Part shown: piece by piece, positions 21,980 through 32,606 of the stretch
Layout: each line of letters begins with the position of its first letter
How positions within the stretch are numbered: the first letter of the stretch is position 1
Assembly: GCF_020520425.1 (NCBI RefSeq)
Contig: NC_079492.1
Span: 103,451,157 to 103,515,156 of the forward strand
DNA: 64,000 nucleotides
Source: Spinacia oleracea
Taxonomy: Eukaryota > Streptophyta > Magnoliopsida > Caryophyllales > Amaranthaceae
Direction of reading: 5' to 3'
Made by a program: the position numbers and the translations under genes
The notes under the pieces: model-generated
Seen by the model: the letters and a program-made list of their open reading frames with translations, nothing else
Told to the model about the DNA's origin: nothing
Database searches by the model: none

Positions 21980-22477
21980 ATGGATCATGGTATGAATGGG
22001 CATGGCATGGGGGGCATGACGATGGCACCACCCCCATCATCAAATTCATCATCGATGATGGGCATGGGTCATAAGAAGATGATGATGCACATGACATTCT
22101 ACTGGGGGAAGAACGCAGAGATCCTATTCCATGGGTGGCCTGGGACCCACACATTCATGTATATAATCTCTCTCGTCCTTGTTTTTCTAACGGCTTTTTG
22201 CATTGAAGCGCTATCGCGTTCTCGCTTGGTTAAGGAAGGACGGAACGCTGTCGTTTCGGGTTTATTGCTTACCGTATTACACACCTTACGTATGGGGCTT
22301 GCTTATCTTGTTATGCTTGCTGTTATGTCCTTCAATGGCGGTGTTTTTATCGCTGCCGTTGCGGGTCATGCTCTCGGGTTTATGGTATTTGCTACTCGGA
22401 TTTTCCGGAAAGGTACGGAGGATTCGGATCCTCCTGCGTACCGGAAAACTTCGGATCTTCCCCCCATGAGTTGTTGA
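21980..22477 (+). CDS. COPT: COPT/CTR-family high-affinity copper transporter
   Basis: This 165-residue intronless protein imports Cu(I) across the plasma or an inner membrane as a trimer. The N-terminal 38 residues are rich in Met, His and Gly (MDHGMNGHGMGGM, then MMGMGHKKMMMHM), the extracellular copper-collecting region. Three membrane segments follow at about 57-77, 94-117 and 118-138. The second carries the pore MxxxM motif (M112, M116) and the third the GxxxG packing motif (GHALG, 129-133). The HGWPG motif just before the first helix and the 150-170-residue length also fit the family. The start is the first ATG in frame and begins the Met-rich domain. The C-terminal tail ends in a single Cys. 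I cannot say which COPT paralogue it is. Confidence 0.95.
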   Translation: MDHGMNGHGMGGMTMAPPPSSNSSSMMGMGHKKMMMHMTFYWGKNAEILFHGWPGTHTFMYIISLVLVFLTAFCIEALSRSRLVKEGRNAVVSGLLLTVLHTLRMGLAYLVMLAVMSFNGGVFIAAVAGHALGFMVFATRIFRKGTEDSDPPAYRKTSDLPPMSC

Positions 22478-22870
22478 TCAATGACTTTAATTATTTTGTT
22501 TAGTAAGGAATTCTAGTGGTTTTTCTTTTTTTAAATAATGTACGGAGTAATGTAGTTGTAGATTTTTTGTGTGTGTCATATTGTGAAAGAAATCAAGGAT
22601 GTGATACATGCTACACAGTGAGAAAGGTTAAACAACATTAATTTAGTTCCAAAAATGAAAGAGTATATGAATTATAATTATGGGTTTTGATTTATTATTT
22701 TCCTAATTAGTTAGCATTTCGTATCTAAGAGTCCAAGATGGTTTTGGATTATTTTCCTCTTTGTGATTACTACTCCGTACTACTCCAGCTATACCTTTGT
22801 TGAGTAATCACCAGCTATACCTTTGTTGTCACGGATATTGTGTACGGCTGCAATAGTAAGCATATGTGTA
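22478..22870. other. 3' flank of the copper transporter gene
   Basis: Untranslated and intergenic AT-rich DNA. I see no further gene before the SINE. Confidence 0.45.
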
Positions 22871-22885
22871 TGGATTTAGGATATT

Positions 22886-23075
22886 TTTTTTTTTGGGTTC
22901 TACTACGAGGAGTTCCCACCGCCTTCGGCGAGGTAATCTCCCGTGGGAGTTTGCATGGGTACCTCGATGGGCAGCATCCCTCCCAGTTGAGATTTTTTCC
23001 ATTCCCAAGGCTCGAACCCGAGACCTTGGTTAAGGAGCAAGAGGCCCTTAACCACTCATGCCAACCTCAATTGGT
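22886..23075 (-). mobile_element. tRNA-derived SINE
   Basis: On the minus strand an A-box-like TGGCATGAGTGG (23063-23052) and a B box GGTTCGAGCC (23018-23009) form an RNA polymerase III promoter, and the element ends in an A tail (the T run at 22885-22894). A 15-bp duplication, TGGATTTAGGATATT, flanks it (22871-22885 and 23076-23090). Box order, tail and long duplication together identify a SINE mobilised by LINE machinery. The body is about 190 bp. Confidence 0.93.
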
Positions 23076-23090
23076 TGGATTTAGGATATT

Positions 23091-24040
23091 ACCGTACGTG
23101 TGTTTCTTTTTACTTTTATAATTAAGACCTTTAGAAGGTGATTGTGTTGGAGTTACCTTTTTAATATAGTCCGGGAAAATAAAAAATGGAGCAACTAAAA
23201 ATGGAGTACTCCATATGGAATTTAGCAAAAAATATGAATATGTGACGAATAGATAGGAAGAATGTAGCTACAAAATGTGTAAAGCCCAAGAATTAGGTGT
23301 GAAAGTTAGAATTGTTAAAGTTTGGTTTATAGAAATTTGAGTTTGTGAATGATCTTGATTAGCATAACCCATGGCCTCTTTTGGTCTAGTTCCATCAGCA
23401 GTCAGCTAGTTAAAGAGACGAACTAGAGAAGAATATAATAAATTATAAATTGTGGTTGGTGTTGGTGTTGGTGTTAGAATCCTGTCGTAAATATCGGATA
23501 GGAACACTGAATATGGGATGAAGAAATGACGAGATTAGTGCATATTGTTGGGATGTGAGACTAAGTCATACGGAGTATATTGTTACATGACAAAAATATA
23601 TGAATACTCCAAAATTATGGAAACCAATTTCCAACCTTTATCAACATGAGTTGGCTTTGAAATGGATTGATAATTCATGCATTGATGGGAGATCCCACGT
23701 GTAAGATTGTTTATTTGCGACTTTGCTACTGCGATAGGGAAACTCGGTATCATTTTTTTTCTTCTAATTTTCAGTTTTTTACAAAATTAAAAACTTAAAT
23801 ATTAAAACCACAAAAATTAGGGCTGTTCGGCATCGATTTTAGTTTTGAGTTTTAGGTTTTAAGAAAACAAGAAACTAGTTTTAGTTTGGTTTTGAATTTT
23901 TTTCCAAAACCAATTAAAAACCAAACTCATCTCAATTAAAAAAAGAAAAGAAAAAAGTTAAAACAAATAAAAAAAACCAAGCTAATGAGTACTCCGTATA
24001 TAGTACTTCTAGCTTTTGCATTCTACAAAAAGTTGCCCGC
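23091..24040. other. Intergenic DNA
   Basis: AT-rich with a TTTTAGTTTTGAGTTTTAGG-like low-complexity stretch around 23840-23900. I see no gene. Confidence 0.45.
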
Positions 24041-24049
24041 ATCGTTATA

Positions 24050-24540
24050 TTCAGGTTGCTTGGACACCTCCCGCGCCTCATACTTGTGAACTCAACTTTG
24101 ATGGCTCTGTTCGTCAAAACTCTGGTGCCGCAGGGGTGGTCATTAGGGATCATTTTGGAAATAATGTTGCTAGTCGCTCCTACAATATGGGAGATACACC
24201 GGTCTTTCTCGCAGAAGCTACTGTCTTTCGCATCGGGTTAATTTTAGCAATTGAAAATAATATTAGACATATTTTCATAGAAGGGATAATTTGCTGATTA
24301 TTCAAATTTTGCAGCAACATGCAACTTGTCCGTGGAAGAATAAGTTACTTATGGACGACATCAAGCACCTACTTACACAATTTGGTGGTTATACTTCGAG
24401 CCATATATACCGGGAAGCTAATCGTGCAGCAGACTATGTTGCAGGCATTGGTCACCACATTCAGAGTTACCAAGATATAGACGCTTGTATTATACACGCT
24501 CATGCAGTGTACACGCTTGTATATATAGGTTTTTCTAATT
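24050..24540 (+). pseudogene. LINE-type RNase H domain remnant
   Basis: The frame reads WTPPAPHTCELNFDGSV, then GAAGVVIRDHFGN, FLAEA, and after a one-base loss near 24288 continues LLIIQIL to SSHIYREANRAADYVAG. This order matches the RNase H (RVT_3) domain found at the C-terminus of plant LINE reverse transcriptases, with acidic residues in FDGS, AEA and AADY. No reverse transcriptase is attached, and the frameshift shows that it is dead. Confidence 0.8.
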
Positions 24541-24663
24541 AATAAAAACCTCAGGGAATTATTTCTCACATGCTATCAGATTAGGTTACACTCCTAACCC
24601 TAGCCTCCGCCCTTCCTACTTTCTCCTTCTCCTTCCTCTTCCTCTCTACCCTTCTCATTATCA
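24541..24663 (+). other. Possible Copia LTR end, primer-binding site and leader
   Basis: TTTCTCACA followed by TGCTATCAGA (24571-24580) resembles an LTR end plus a primer-binding site (consensus TGGTATCAGA), and it leads straight into the gag fragment at 24664. The rest of the LTR is not recognisable. Confidence 0.4.
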
Positions 24664-25344
24664 ATGGCAGAAACAACTAAGTTTCATTTCGCTCTCGCGG
24701 TCACCAACGTCAAAGCTTTGATTCCCACCACGTTGGATTTCCAGACAGCGCAATATCATTCTTGGATTACGTTATTCAAAGTGCAAGCCAATATTCATCG
24801 AGTCCTTCACCATATTCTTCCCCCTATTGAGGCAAAGGCACTAAAAGCCTACACAGAAGCCAAAGCAGCGGACCTTCCCCTGTGGCACCGCCTCGACAAC
24901 GTGGTCCTCCAATGGATTTACGCTACGGTATCCCCTGACATCCTTGATACTATCCTGGTGGAAGATGATTTGGCTGCAAATGCTTGGAACCGAGTTGAAA
25001 ACCTGTTTCACGACAATAATAAATCGAGGGCGGCGTTTCTGGAAACCCGGTTCACCACCAGCGTCTTGGCTTACTTTCCCAACATTCAAGCTTACTGCAA
25101 CAAACTACAATCCCTTGCTCATCAATTGGCCAATGTAGGCGCTCCGGTCTCCGACACTCGTCTGGTTCTCCGCCTACTAGTTGGTCTCCCCGAAGCCTAC
25201 AACACATTTATCACTAATATGTAGCAAAAGAAAAACCTGCCTCACTTTACCGAGATGATTTCGCGTCTGAAATTGGAGGATGGACCGTCGAAGTTGGCCA
25301 TGGAAGGAAAAGTCAAGTCGGCTGCAGAGAAGGTGCCACCCTAG
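24664..25344 (+). pseudogene. Copia gag fragment, a second lineage
   Basis: From ATG 24664 the frame encodes about 186 residues of a Copia-type gag protein: YHSWITLFKVQANIHRVL, LPLWHRLDNVVLQWIYATVS, NRVENLFHDNNKSRAAFLE and LRLLVGLPEAYNTF. A stop (25222-25224) breaks the frame, which then continues with KNLPHFTEMISRLKLED to 25344. No zinc knuckle or pol follows. It differs clearly from the outer element's gag, so it represents another Copia lineage. It is a dead, 3'-truncated copy. Confidence 0.82.
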
Positions 25345-25751
25345 ATTATCCAAGGCTGTGCTAGCTTCTGGTGGATCTCAGTTATATAAGGTTGATTAAC
25401 TTAATGCTTTAACTTTGTCTCAATTTTTTTCCCCTTTAAGTTAAAACATCCTTGTTTTGCTGTGTAGTTGCTTATAAACTAGAATTGGTATGAGCTTTGA
25501 TTGGAGATATTTGATTCCCAGTTATTTGATTTGCTAATTTTTTCTAGGAAGGGCAGATGCCTTGTGTTTGAGGATGAATACTCAATCATTTATTAATTTG
25601 TAAAAAATTTAAGCACTTGCTACATATATAAGAATCTGATATCGTTGATGAATTAAATTGGGTTCCAGATAAATATATATTATTACATTTAGATTTTAGG
25701 ATAAATGAAAGATAGAATTTAATCAGTAAACAATTCAAAATAAGCTTAATA
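25345..25751. other. Intergenic DNA
   Basis: AT-rich, with no gene seen. Confidence 0.4.
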
Positions 25752-27207
25752 TGAAGGAAATATGTCCTTCACCATTAAGTCTAATACCAAGGTTCAGATT
25801 AATTGCGAACAATTAATTCAGTGAGATCAAGTGATCGGAACAGCTAGCTGGAGCAATGCTTCCGATCAGTGAGTTCTAATGGATATTGAACTCACAACTT
25901 ACTCTTGACTGAACCTACAAGGTCACACCAATGACACGTAACAGATCATCGGATTAAATGAATCGGAAATTCATTTAATAGCTTTTCGGGAATTAGTTGG
26001 AAACGTATTATACGATACGACCTTTGTCGGAATCGTATATCGTATCGCGAATAATCGTAAGCTGGGCGACACGAATAAATCATATCGTACGACGGTGATT
26101 CGTCGTATACGAAACGATAAATAATATATCGGAAGTATATTAAATCGCGAATACGAAGGGCATCGGAGTTGCCGGCCCGTCGAGCCAAGCACGTAAGCGT
26201 GCAAGGCCCAACGAGCCAGCAAGCTCGCGAGCAAAGGCGAGCAAGGCCAGCCCATTGGGCACGAGCACGCAACAGCACGCAACAGCGCACAGCAGCGACG
26301 AGCGAGCAAGGCCCACGGCCCAGCTGCTCGGCGCGCGCGCTGTGGGCTTTGGCCTGCAGTGTGTCGCTGGGCGCGGGCGTGCGGTCCGTGTGTGCTTGCG
26401 TGATGTGGCCGGTCAAGGCCTTTGGTTTTTGGCCGGTTACATCATTAATACAATAGGTCAATTGTATTATTCCAACAAAACACACAATTCATATTACTCA
26501 AAACCCTAGAGACACAGAGAACCCTAATTCTCTCTGTGCCTCCAAAGTGAGTTCTTCCCAAAAGCAAAGTATCTTGATCAATTGTCTAAGCTACGATTAT
26601 CAAGACGGATCTAAACGTGTCGGTGAACCAAGTTGAGGAACGACAAGTGGAGTTCTTTGCTCGTGTTCGTTGACAGATTATTGTGGAAAACACGCTTCGA
26701 ATGTAAGTTTGCTTAATCTGTTCTTTATACATGTTTCCGGGCTTTGGGGATTGTTCCGCACATGTTATTATGTTTAACTGTATTCCCCTACATAATATGT
26801 ACATTAATCGATAAAAAATAACCGGTTTAGCACGTTTATCAAAACCTGGGATAAGATTTGATAGAAATTCATGGAATTATTTTGTATCTTAAATATTAGT
26901 ATTCAAAAGGTAAGATTTTTCAAGCAAAAATCAGCCAAACACTTGCAACCCATATTAGCCGAAAATCCTAGTAACCTTAAGGGCGATTCTAGTTGGTCAA
27001 GCTTAAGGCAGATCCGGACGTGCTGTGGACTATCTACGGAGCGACGACACTTGGAGTCCTAAAGAATTGTTCTTGTTCGGTTCGGGCGCAGCTAGGGAGG
27101 GCACGCTACAAAGTGTATGCATCTGAATTATGTGTAAATAATATGTTTCCTGGCTTTATGGTTTTTCCGCATGATTTATGTTTATTCATATGTATCATAA
27201 CCTTACA
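25752..27207 (+). repeat. 5' LTR of third Copia element
   Basis: It has a CpG-rich palindromic zone (about 26000-26130, CGTATCG/CGATACG words) and a GC-rich block (about 26160-26420). The last 300 bp resemble the end of the inner element's LTR, for example GTAACCTTAAGGGCGATTCT and GTTCGGTTCGGGCGCAGCTA, which shows that the two families are related. Confidence 0.85.
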
Positions 27208-27711
27208 GGTACAGATGAGTTGATTGTTAAGGGCTATAAGGATGCAAGCTTTCAAACCGACAGAGATGATTTCAGATCACAGTCTGGGTTTGTGTTCTGC
27301 CTCAACGGCGGAGCAGTAAGCTGGAAAAGTGCTAAGCAAAGCACTATTGCGGATTCTACAACTGAAGCCGAGTACATTGCTGCCTCAGAAAGCAGCAAAG
27401 GAAGCTGTTTGGATTCGGAAGTTCATCGAAGAACTTGGTGTTGTCCCCTCCATTAAAGGACCAATGGCTTTGTATTGCGACAATAGCGGAGCCATTGCCC
27501 AGGCAAAGGAGCCTAGGAGCCACCAGAAGTCCAAGCACGTACTGCGGCGATTTCATATACTTCGAGAGACGTTAAAAGAAAGGAAATCGAGATTTGCAAG
27601 GTTGGAACTGACGACAACGTCACGGATCCATTGACTAAACCGTTGCCACAAGTGAAACACAACGCACATGTAGCAACCATGGGAATCAAGCATGTTGGAG
27701 GATGGCTTTGA
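27208..27711 (+). pseudogene. Copia RNase H fragment, frameshifted
   Basis: The fragment starts abruptly at DELIVKGYKDASFQTDRD and continues SGFVFCLNGGAVSWKSAKQS and TEAEYIAAS. After a frameshift near 27390 it reads AVWIRKFIEELGVVPS and YCDNSGAIAQAKEPRSHQKS, and after a second near 27575 it ends DPLTKPLPQ and KHVGGWL. It parallels the last 150 residues of the outer element's pol. Two shifts and the missing N-terminal part make it non-functional. Confidence 0.85.
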
Positions 27712-28554
27712 TTTTCTAAGTATTGTTTTAGAACATCTGTTAGATCTATGTTTAAAACAATTGGTTTAACCATTTCATATTTATGAAATTTATTTATTTC
27801 ATATTCATTTAATTGTGGTTTAGAATTAAATGATAAGTCTATGTGATTCAAATCATTCAAATGGGATGTCAAGATGGATTCTTCGACAAAGAAACACCCA
27901 TAAGTGAACTTGAATATTGAAGTCACAAAGGATCCCTAATCCAGGTCATTGAAAGGTGGACGACCAATGACTAATGAAGATTAGATTGCAAGTAGATTAC
28001 TTAGTTCTGTTTCTTGAACTAGAGTGACTGGATGTCAGAATCTTTTGCATAGATACTTATTGGATCTTGTATCGGATTGACCATGAGAACGCTTTAAGAG
28101 ATTAAAGTCATGTCATAGGTAGTTCTCATTAATGGTGATTAGAAACCGTTCCTCAAAACATGAGCGATTATGTCTGCTCGTTTGAGAATTAGTTAGCTTT
28201 GATACTAGCTAAACGTCGCACCGTAAAAGGAGGCTATAAAAGTAGTTATTGGGCGTACTATGAATCAAAGTGAGTGTTCATAGATTGCAAGAATGGATTG
28301 TCCTCCTATCTTTGATAGGATATGGTGTTGTTGTGTAACAAGGCCTCTCGGAGAGTTAGATACTGTAAAATGCATGGCCGTGCTCAGAATGGTTAGGATT
28401 AACCTTCTGCAAAAGTTTGACAGTTGAACTCTGTAATCCGAGAAACACTTCTGGACCTAATAAGGATAGCTTGGATCTTACCTTATGTTCAGTAAGTAAC
28501 AAAAAGCGACAAAGGAATATGGATGCACACTTGTCTGAATGACAAGTGGGAGAT
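27712..28554 (+). other. Third Copia element: 3' domain and polypurine tract
   Basis: It carries AAAAGGAGG (28225-28233), GCATGGCCGTGC (28372-28383), the hairpin ACTTGTC/GACAAGT (28529-28547) and the polypurine tract ending at 28554, in the same order as in the other copies. Confidence 0.85.
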
Positions 28555-29709
28555 TGAAGGAAATATGTCCTTCACCCAAGGTGAATTAAGTCTAATACCA
28601 AGGTTCAGATTAATTGCGAACAATTAATTCAATGAGATCAAGTGATCGGAACAGCTAGCTGGAGCAATGCTTCCGATCAGTGAGTTCTAATGGATATTGA
28701 ACTCACAACTTACTCTTGACTGAACCTACAAGGTCACACCAATGACATGTAACAGATCACCGGATTAAATGAATCGGAAATTCATTTAATAGCTTTTCGG
28801 GAATTAGTTGGAAACGTATTATACGATACGACTTTTGTCGGAATCGTATATCGTATCGCGAGTATTCGTAAGCTGGGCGACACGAATAAATCGTATCGTA
28901 CGACGGTGATTCGTCGTATACGAAATGATAAATAATATATCGGAAATATATTAAATCGCGAATACGAAGGGCATCGGAGTTGCCGGGCCGTCGAGCCAAG
29001 CACGTAAGCGTGCAAGGCCCAACGAGCCAGCAAGCTCGCGAGCAAAGGCGAGCAAGGCCAACCCATTGGGCGCGAGCACGCAACAGCACGCAACAGCGCA
29101 CAGCAGCGACGAGCAAGCAAGGCCCACGGCCCAGCTGCTCGGCGCGCGCGCTGTGGGCTTCGGCCTGCAGTGTGTCGCTGGGCGCGGGCGTGCGGTCCGT
29201 GTGTGCTTGCGTGATGTGGCCGGTCAAGGCCTTTGGTTATTGGCCGGTTACATCATTAATACAATAGGTCCATTGTATTATTCCAACAAAACACACAATT
29301 CATATTACTCAAAACCCTAGAGACACAGAGAACCCTAATTCTCTCTGTGCCTCCAAAGTGAGTTCTTCCCAAAAGCAAAGTATCTTGATCAATTGTCTAA
29401 GCTACGATTATCAAGACGGATCTGAACGTGTCGGTGAACCAAGTAGAGGAACGGCAAGTGGAGTTCTTTGCTCGTGTTCGTTGACAGATTATTGTGGAAA
29501 ACACGCTTCGAATGTAAGTTTGCTTAATCTGTGCTTTATACATGTTTCCTGGCTTTGGGGATTGTTCCGCACATGTTATTATGTTTAACTGTATTCCCCT
29601 ACATAATATGTACATTAATCGATAAAAAATAACCGGTTTAGCACGTTTATCAAAACCTGGGATAAGATTTGATAGAAATTCATGGAATTATTTTGTATCT
29701 TAAATATTA
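28555..29709 (+). repeat. 3' LTR of third Copia element, truncated
   Basis: It matches 25752-26898 with a few percent difference. Similarity ends at TTAAATATTA, exactly at the TA used by the adjoining MITE, and is not resumed after that MITE beyond about 4 bp. Confidence 0.85.
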
Positions 29710-29991
29710 CTCCCTCCGTATTTATTTAAGAGATACACTTGGCCGGACACGGGTATTAAGAAAAATAATTAAATGAAATAAATTAATAAAACAAGTGGGG
29801 TTGAGTAGATATTTTAATAAGAAAAATAAGTGGGACCATGTTATTTTAGGGAATGGGGGGTGGAGGTGGGGTGTAGATAAATTATTTAATTAGATGGTGG
29901 GGTTGATAAGTTACTAAAAATGGCAAGTGTATCTCTTAAATAAATACGGCCGGAAAAGGCAAGTGTATCTCTTAAATAAATACAGAGGGAG
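29710..29991. mobile_element. Stowaway-like MITE with doubled right terminus
   Basis: It begins CTCCCTCCGTATTTATTTAA, ends AAATACAGAGGGAG and has TA on both sides. At the right end the terminal word GTGTATCTCTTAAATAAATA occurs twice, about 10 bp apart. The length is 282 bp, and it is non-coding. Confidence 0.9.
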
Positions 29992-29993
29992 TA

Positions 29994-30513
29994 GTATATG
30001 ATCGAGTTACTCTATACTAATTACGTACGTAATACTTCGTATCTAAATAAAAATTAAGAAGTGCATCGCACGGGCTTAAATCTAGTAAAATTAATAATAT
30101 AGACTTATGGTTGAAGTTACTATTTGATCGGGTCAACGGCAGGTCGGGTTGTCAACATGTCGGTTAAAATCGTGTATTGGGTTGTCACAGGTCAGGTTAA
30201 TAGCAAGTTTCATCGAGTTACACTCGGTTCTGGGTTGGCATTGGGTCAGGTGTTGATTCTGGTACGGATCAGTGTCAGGTCGGGTTAATATGGTTGTCGA
30301 TCATCTTCAGGTCGGGTGTCGGGTTTGGGTAATGCATTACCAGGTAAAAATCTGTTATCGGTTTTATCGGGTCGGGTATAGGTCGTGTTACGAGTTTTCT
30401 CTTTTAACGGCATTTCGGATTTCATTCGTTTTGGGTCGGATTTTCAAGCCGGGTCAATTTTTGACAGCTCTAGTTGTATACAAATAAAAGCGGGCAAACA
30501 AGATAACAATGTA
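29994..30513. other. Intergenic DNA with GGTCGGGT-rich repeat
   Basis: From about 30125 to 30460 short words such as CAGGTCGGGT and GGGTCGG recur many times in irregular spacing. At 30061-30085 GTGCATCGCAC followed by CTAGT resembles a Helitron 3' end, but its 5' partner is not convincing. There is no gene. Confidence 0.45.
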
Positions 30514-31155
30514 CTCCCTCCGTATTTTATTAAAGGATACACTTTCTATAAACTGCCGTATTTTATTAAAAGATACACTTTTCATTTTTTGGCATTGTCA
30601 TGGTCCCCACTTCTAGTTAATCCATCTGTCTCTTTTTATTCTTTACGTTTGATATTTTGCACGCGTTTTGACGACTAATTAATGTGCATTAAGATTCCTC
30701 TATTTTTTTTATTTAAACAAGACAAATTACGTTTATTTATAATGTTATCACTTTTATTAAAATTCTGATATTGGGAAAATGAGAAAATATTAATGTCCCA
30801 ATGGAAAAGTGTGAGAGATTAAATGACCCAATGAATTTAATGGGTTAAAATAATCATTGGACACAAATTTTGACAGAATATTAAAATATTTATGTGATAA
30901 GATAAAAGGAAATGTAAAGAACATTTTGGGACATCCAAAAAGGAAAACGTAATGTGATAATATAAAAGGAAATGTAAAGAACATTTTGGGACATCCAAAA
31001 AGGAAACGTAGGTCCCACTTTTACTCACATCATCTTTTTACTATAACAAGTAATTCACCCTCCACACCAATTCCATATTATTTTAATAAATTCAATCCAC
31101 TCTCCTAAAACTACGTGTCGGTCGAAGTCTATCCGTTAATAACATACGGAGGGAG
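30514..31155. mobile_element. Long Stowaway-like MITE with doubled left terminus and internal duplication
   Basis: It begins CTCCCTCCGTATTTTATTAA and ends ACATACGGAGGGAG, with TA duplications at 30512 and 31156. The terminal word is repeated at about 30556. A perfect-looking 60-bp tandem duplication occupies about 30897-31016, each copy holding GGAAATGTAAAGAACATTTT. The length is 642 bp. The small frames inside are by-products of the duplication. Confidence 0.85.
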
Positions 31156-31296
31156 TACAATAAATTACGGAAAAGGGCGTAATTCATACGTGTAACGTAG
31201 TCCCTGTTCTTTTTGGCTTAATTTCAATTTCATGATTCAGTTCAGTTCAATTTAGTTCAGGAGCATTCAGTTCATTTTAATGAAATTAAATTCAAC

Positions 31297-31298
<2 letters not shown>

Positions 31299-31359
<61 letters not shown>

Positions 31360-31383
31360 TAATAATAATAATAATAATAATAG
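31299..31383. repeat. (TAA)n microsatellite
   Basis: About 28 TAA units with one interruption near 31360. Confidence 0.95.
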
Positions 31384-31415
31384 TATTATTTATTTATTTA
31401 TTATTTATATTACTA

Positions 31416-31700
31416 CTCCCTCCACCCCAGATTAGTTGTTACACTTACCTTTGCACAAAGTTTTAGGTGATAAGTGGTTGTTTGGTTATCAATTATTATT
31501 TTATTGAAAAAGTAAATGTGGTAGGAGTTAGTGGGGGTATTTTTTTAATTGAATGAGAGAGGGTGTGGGGACAAAACAAAATTAGTGGGAAGAGAGAGAC
31601 AATATAATAATTGTGAGGTCATTCCTAATTTAGAAGTGTAACAACTAATCTGGGACGGATGAAAAAGGAAAGTGTAACAACTAATCTGGGACGGAGGGAG
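31416..31700. mobile_element. Stowaway-like MITE with doubled right terminus
   Basis: It begins CTCCCTCCACCCCAGATTAG and ends AATCTGGGACGGAGGGAG, with TA on both sides. GTGTAACAACTAATCTGGGA occurs twice at the right end. The length is 285 bp. Confidence 0.9.
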
Positions 31701-31702
31701 TA

Positions 31703-32344
31703 TATTACTTATTTTTTTGAAAGGAAAATTAATTCATTAATAAAGAGTCATACGATATCTACAAGAGATATATAGATATAACAAATACATGACAAATTGA
31801 ATCAAATAAAGGTTTCTTTCATCAAAACTACGGTCGTTGAATAGATCTTGCATTGTAGAACATCTCCCGTATAAAACGCTTGAACATGCAGCCTTTTCAG
31901 AGAGAGGGCCTAACGATTTGTTGTAGCCGCGAGGATGATTTTCATTTGATTCATCTGGATGTACTCGAAAAAATGATATTTGTCGCGATTCCGCATAAAA
32001 CTTTACCAGCGAACTAATTCTACATAAATCCACCACGAGTGAACGGCAAACCAAACATACTAAAACTAACTCCACCATAGGGAGACTAACGAACAAGGAT
32101 GAACTCGGCCTACATGGTGAAAATTTATTTAGATTTAGAGAAAATAACTGAATTAAAAGAAGAGAAAGGGTAGAAAATAGTCTAATTTCCAAAGAAATTA
32201 GACTATTTCCGGCCTATAATGGCCAAGAAAATAAACCCTACAAAAGAGAGAGGGAGAGAGAAGGGGAGAGTGGCGAGAGAAGGGAATAATTTTATTATTA
32301 TATTACTTATTACATATATTTATATTGTAATTATTATTATACTA
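31703..32344 (-). other. Unclassified, possible retroposon remnant
   Basis: A T run followed by GAAAGGAAAATTAATTCATTAA reads, on the minus strand, like the AT-rich tail of a plant LINE or SINE. A frame of about 150 codons on the minus strand (32192-31737) has no motif I recognise and I do not call it a gene. Confidence 0.3.
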
Positions 32345-32606
32345 CTCTCTCTATTCTCGAATATTATTCCCTTTTGGAATCTTGACACTATTTACAATTG
32401 AAGAGAATCTTCTCATTTCTTTCCAATACGTATTTCAAAACATATTTAATATGCATGATCTTATTTTGTTCGTCTTAATATGTAGTTTAACAATGTCAAA
32501 TTTTTATATTTTTCTAACATACGTATTTGGAGATGTTTACGTTTAAATATTGAGTTGAAACGAATTGAAAAGTCAAAACATGACTAATATTTAAAAACGG
32601 AGGGAG
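32345..32606. mobile_element. Stowaway-like MITE
   Basis: It begins CTCTCTCTATTCTCGAATAT and ends AATATTTAAAAACGGAGGGAG (trimmed), with flanking TA. The length is 262 bp; termini are partly decayed and not doubled. Confidence 0.7.

Larger units (their letters stand above)
25752..29709 (+). mobile_element. Internally deleted Copia element (third family)
   Basis: Directly repeated LTRs begin TGAAGGAAATATGTCCTTCA at 25752 and 28555. The left LTR runs to about 27207 and ends CATAACCTTACA. The interior is only about 1.35 kb: it enters pol within RNase H right after the LTR, so the primer-binding site, gag and most of pol are gone. The RNase H remnant, conserved 3' domain and polypurine tract remain. 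The right LTR stops at 29709, where a Stowaway-like MITE sits, and lacks the last 310 bp of the left copy. No target duplication could be checked. Confidence 0.88.

Noticed and set aside
22999-23075. tRNA-like sequence with A and B boxes
   Set aside because: It is the head of a SINE; no cloverleaf or acceptor stem of a tRNA gene is formed.
25946-26485. Open frames in the GC-rich part of the third Copia LTR (also 28757-29320)
   Set aside because: Non-coding LTR sequence; the frames exist only because GC-rich DNA has few stops.
30013-30085. Mini-Helitron of about 73 bp (TCTATACTAAT to CTAG)
   Set aside because: The base before TC is C and not A, and the body is too short; only the 3' end looks Helitron-like.
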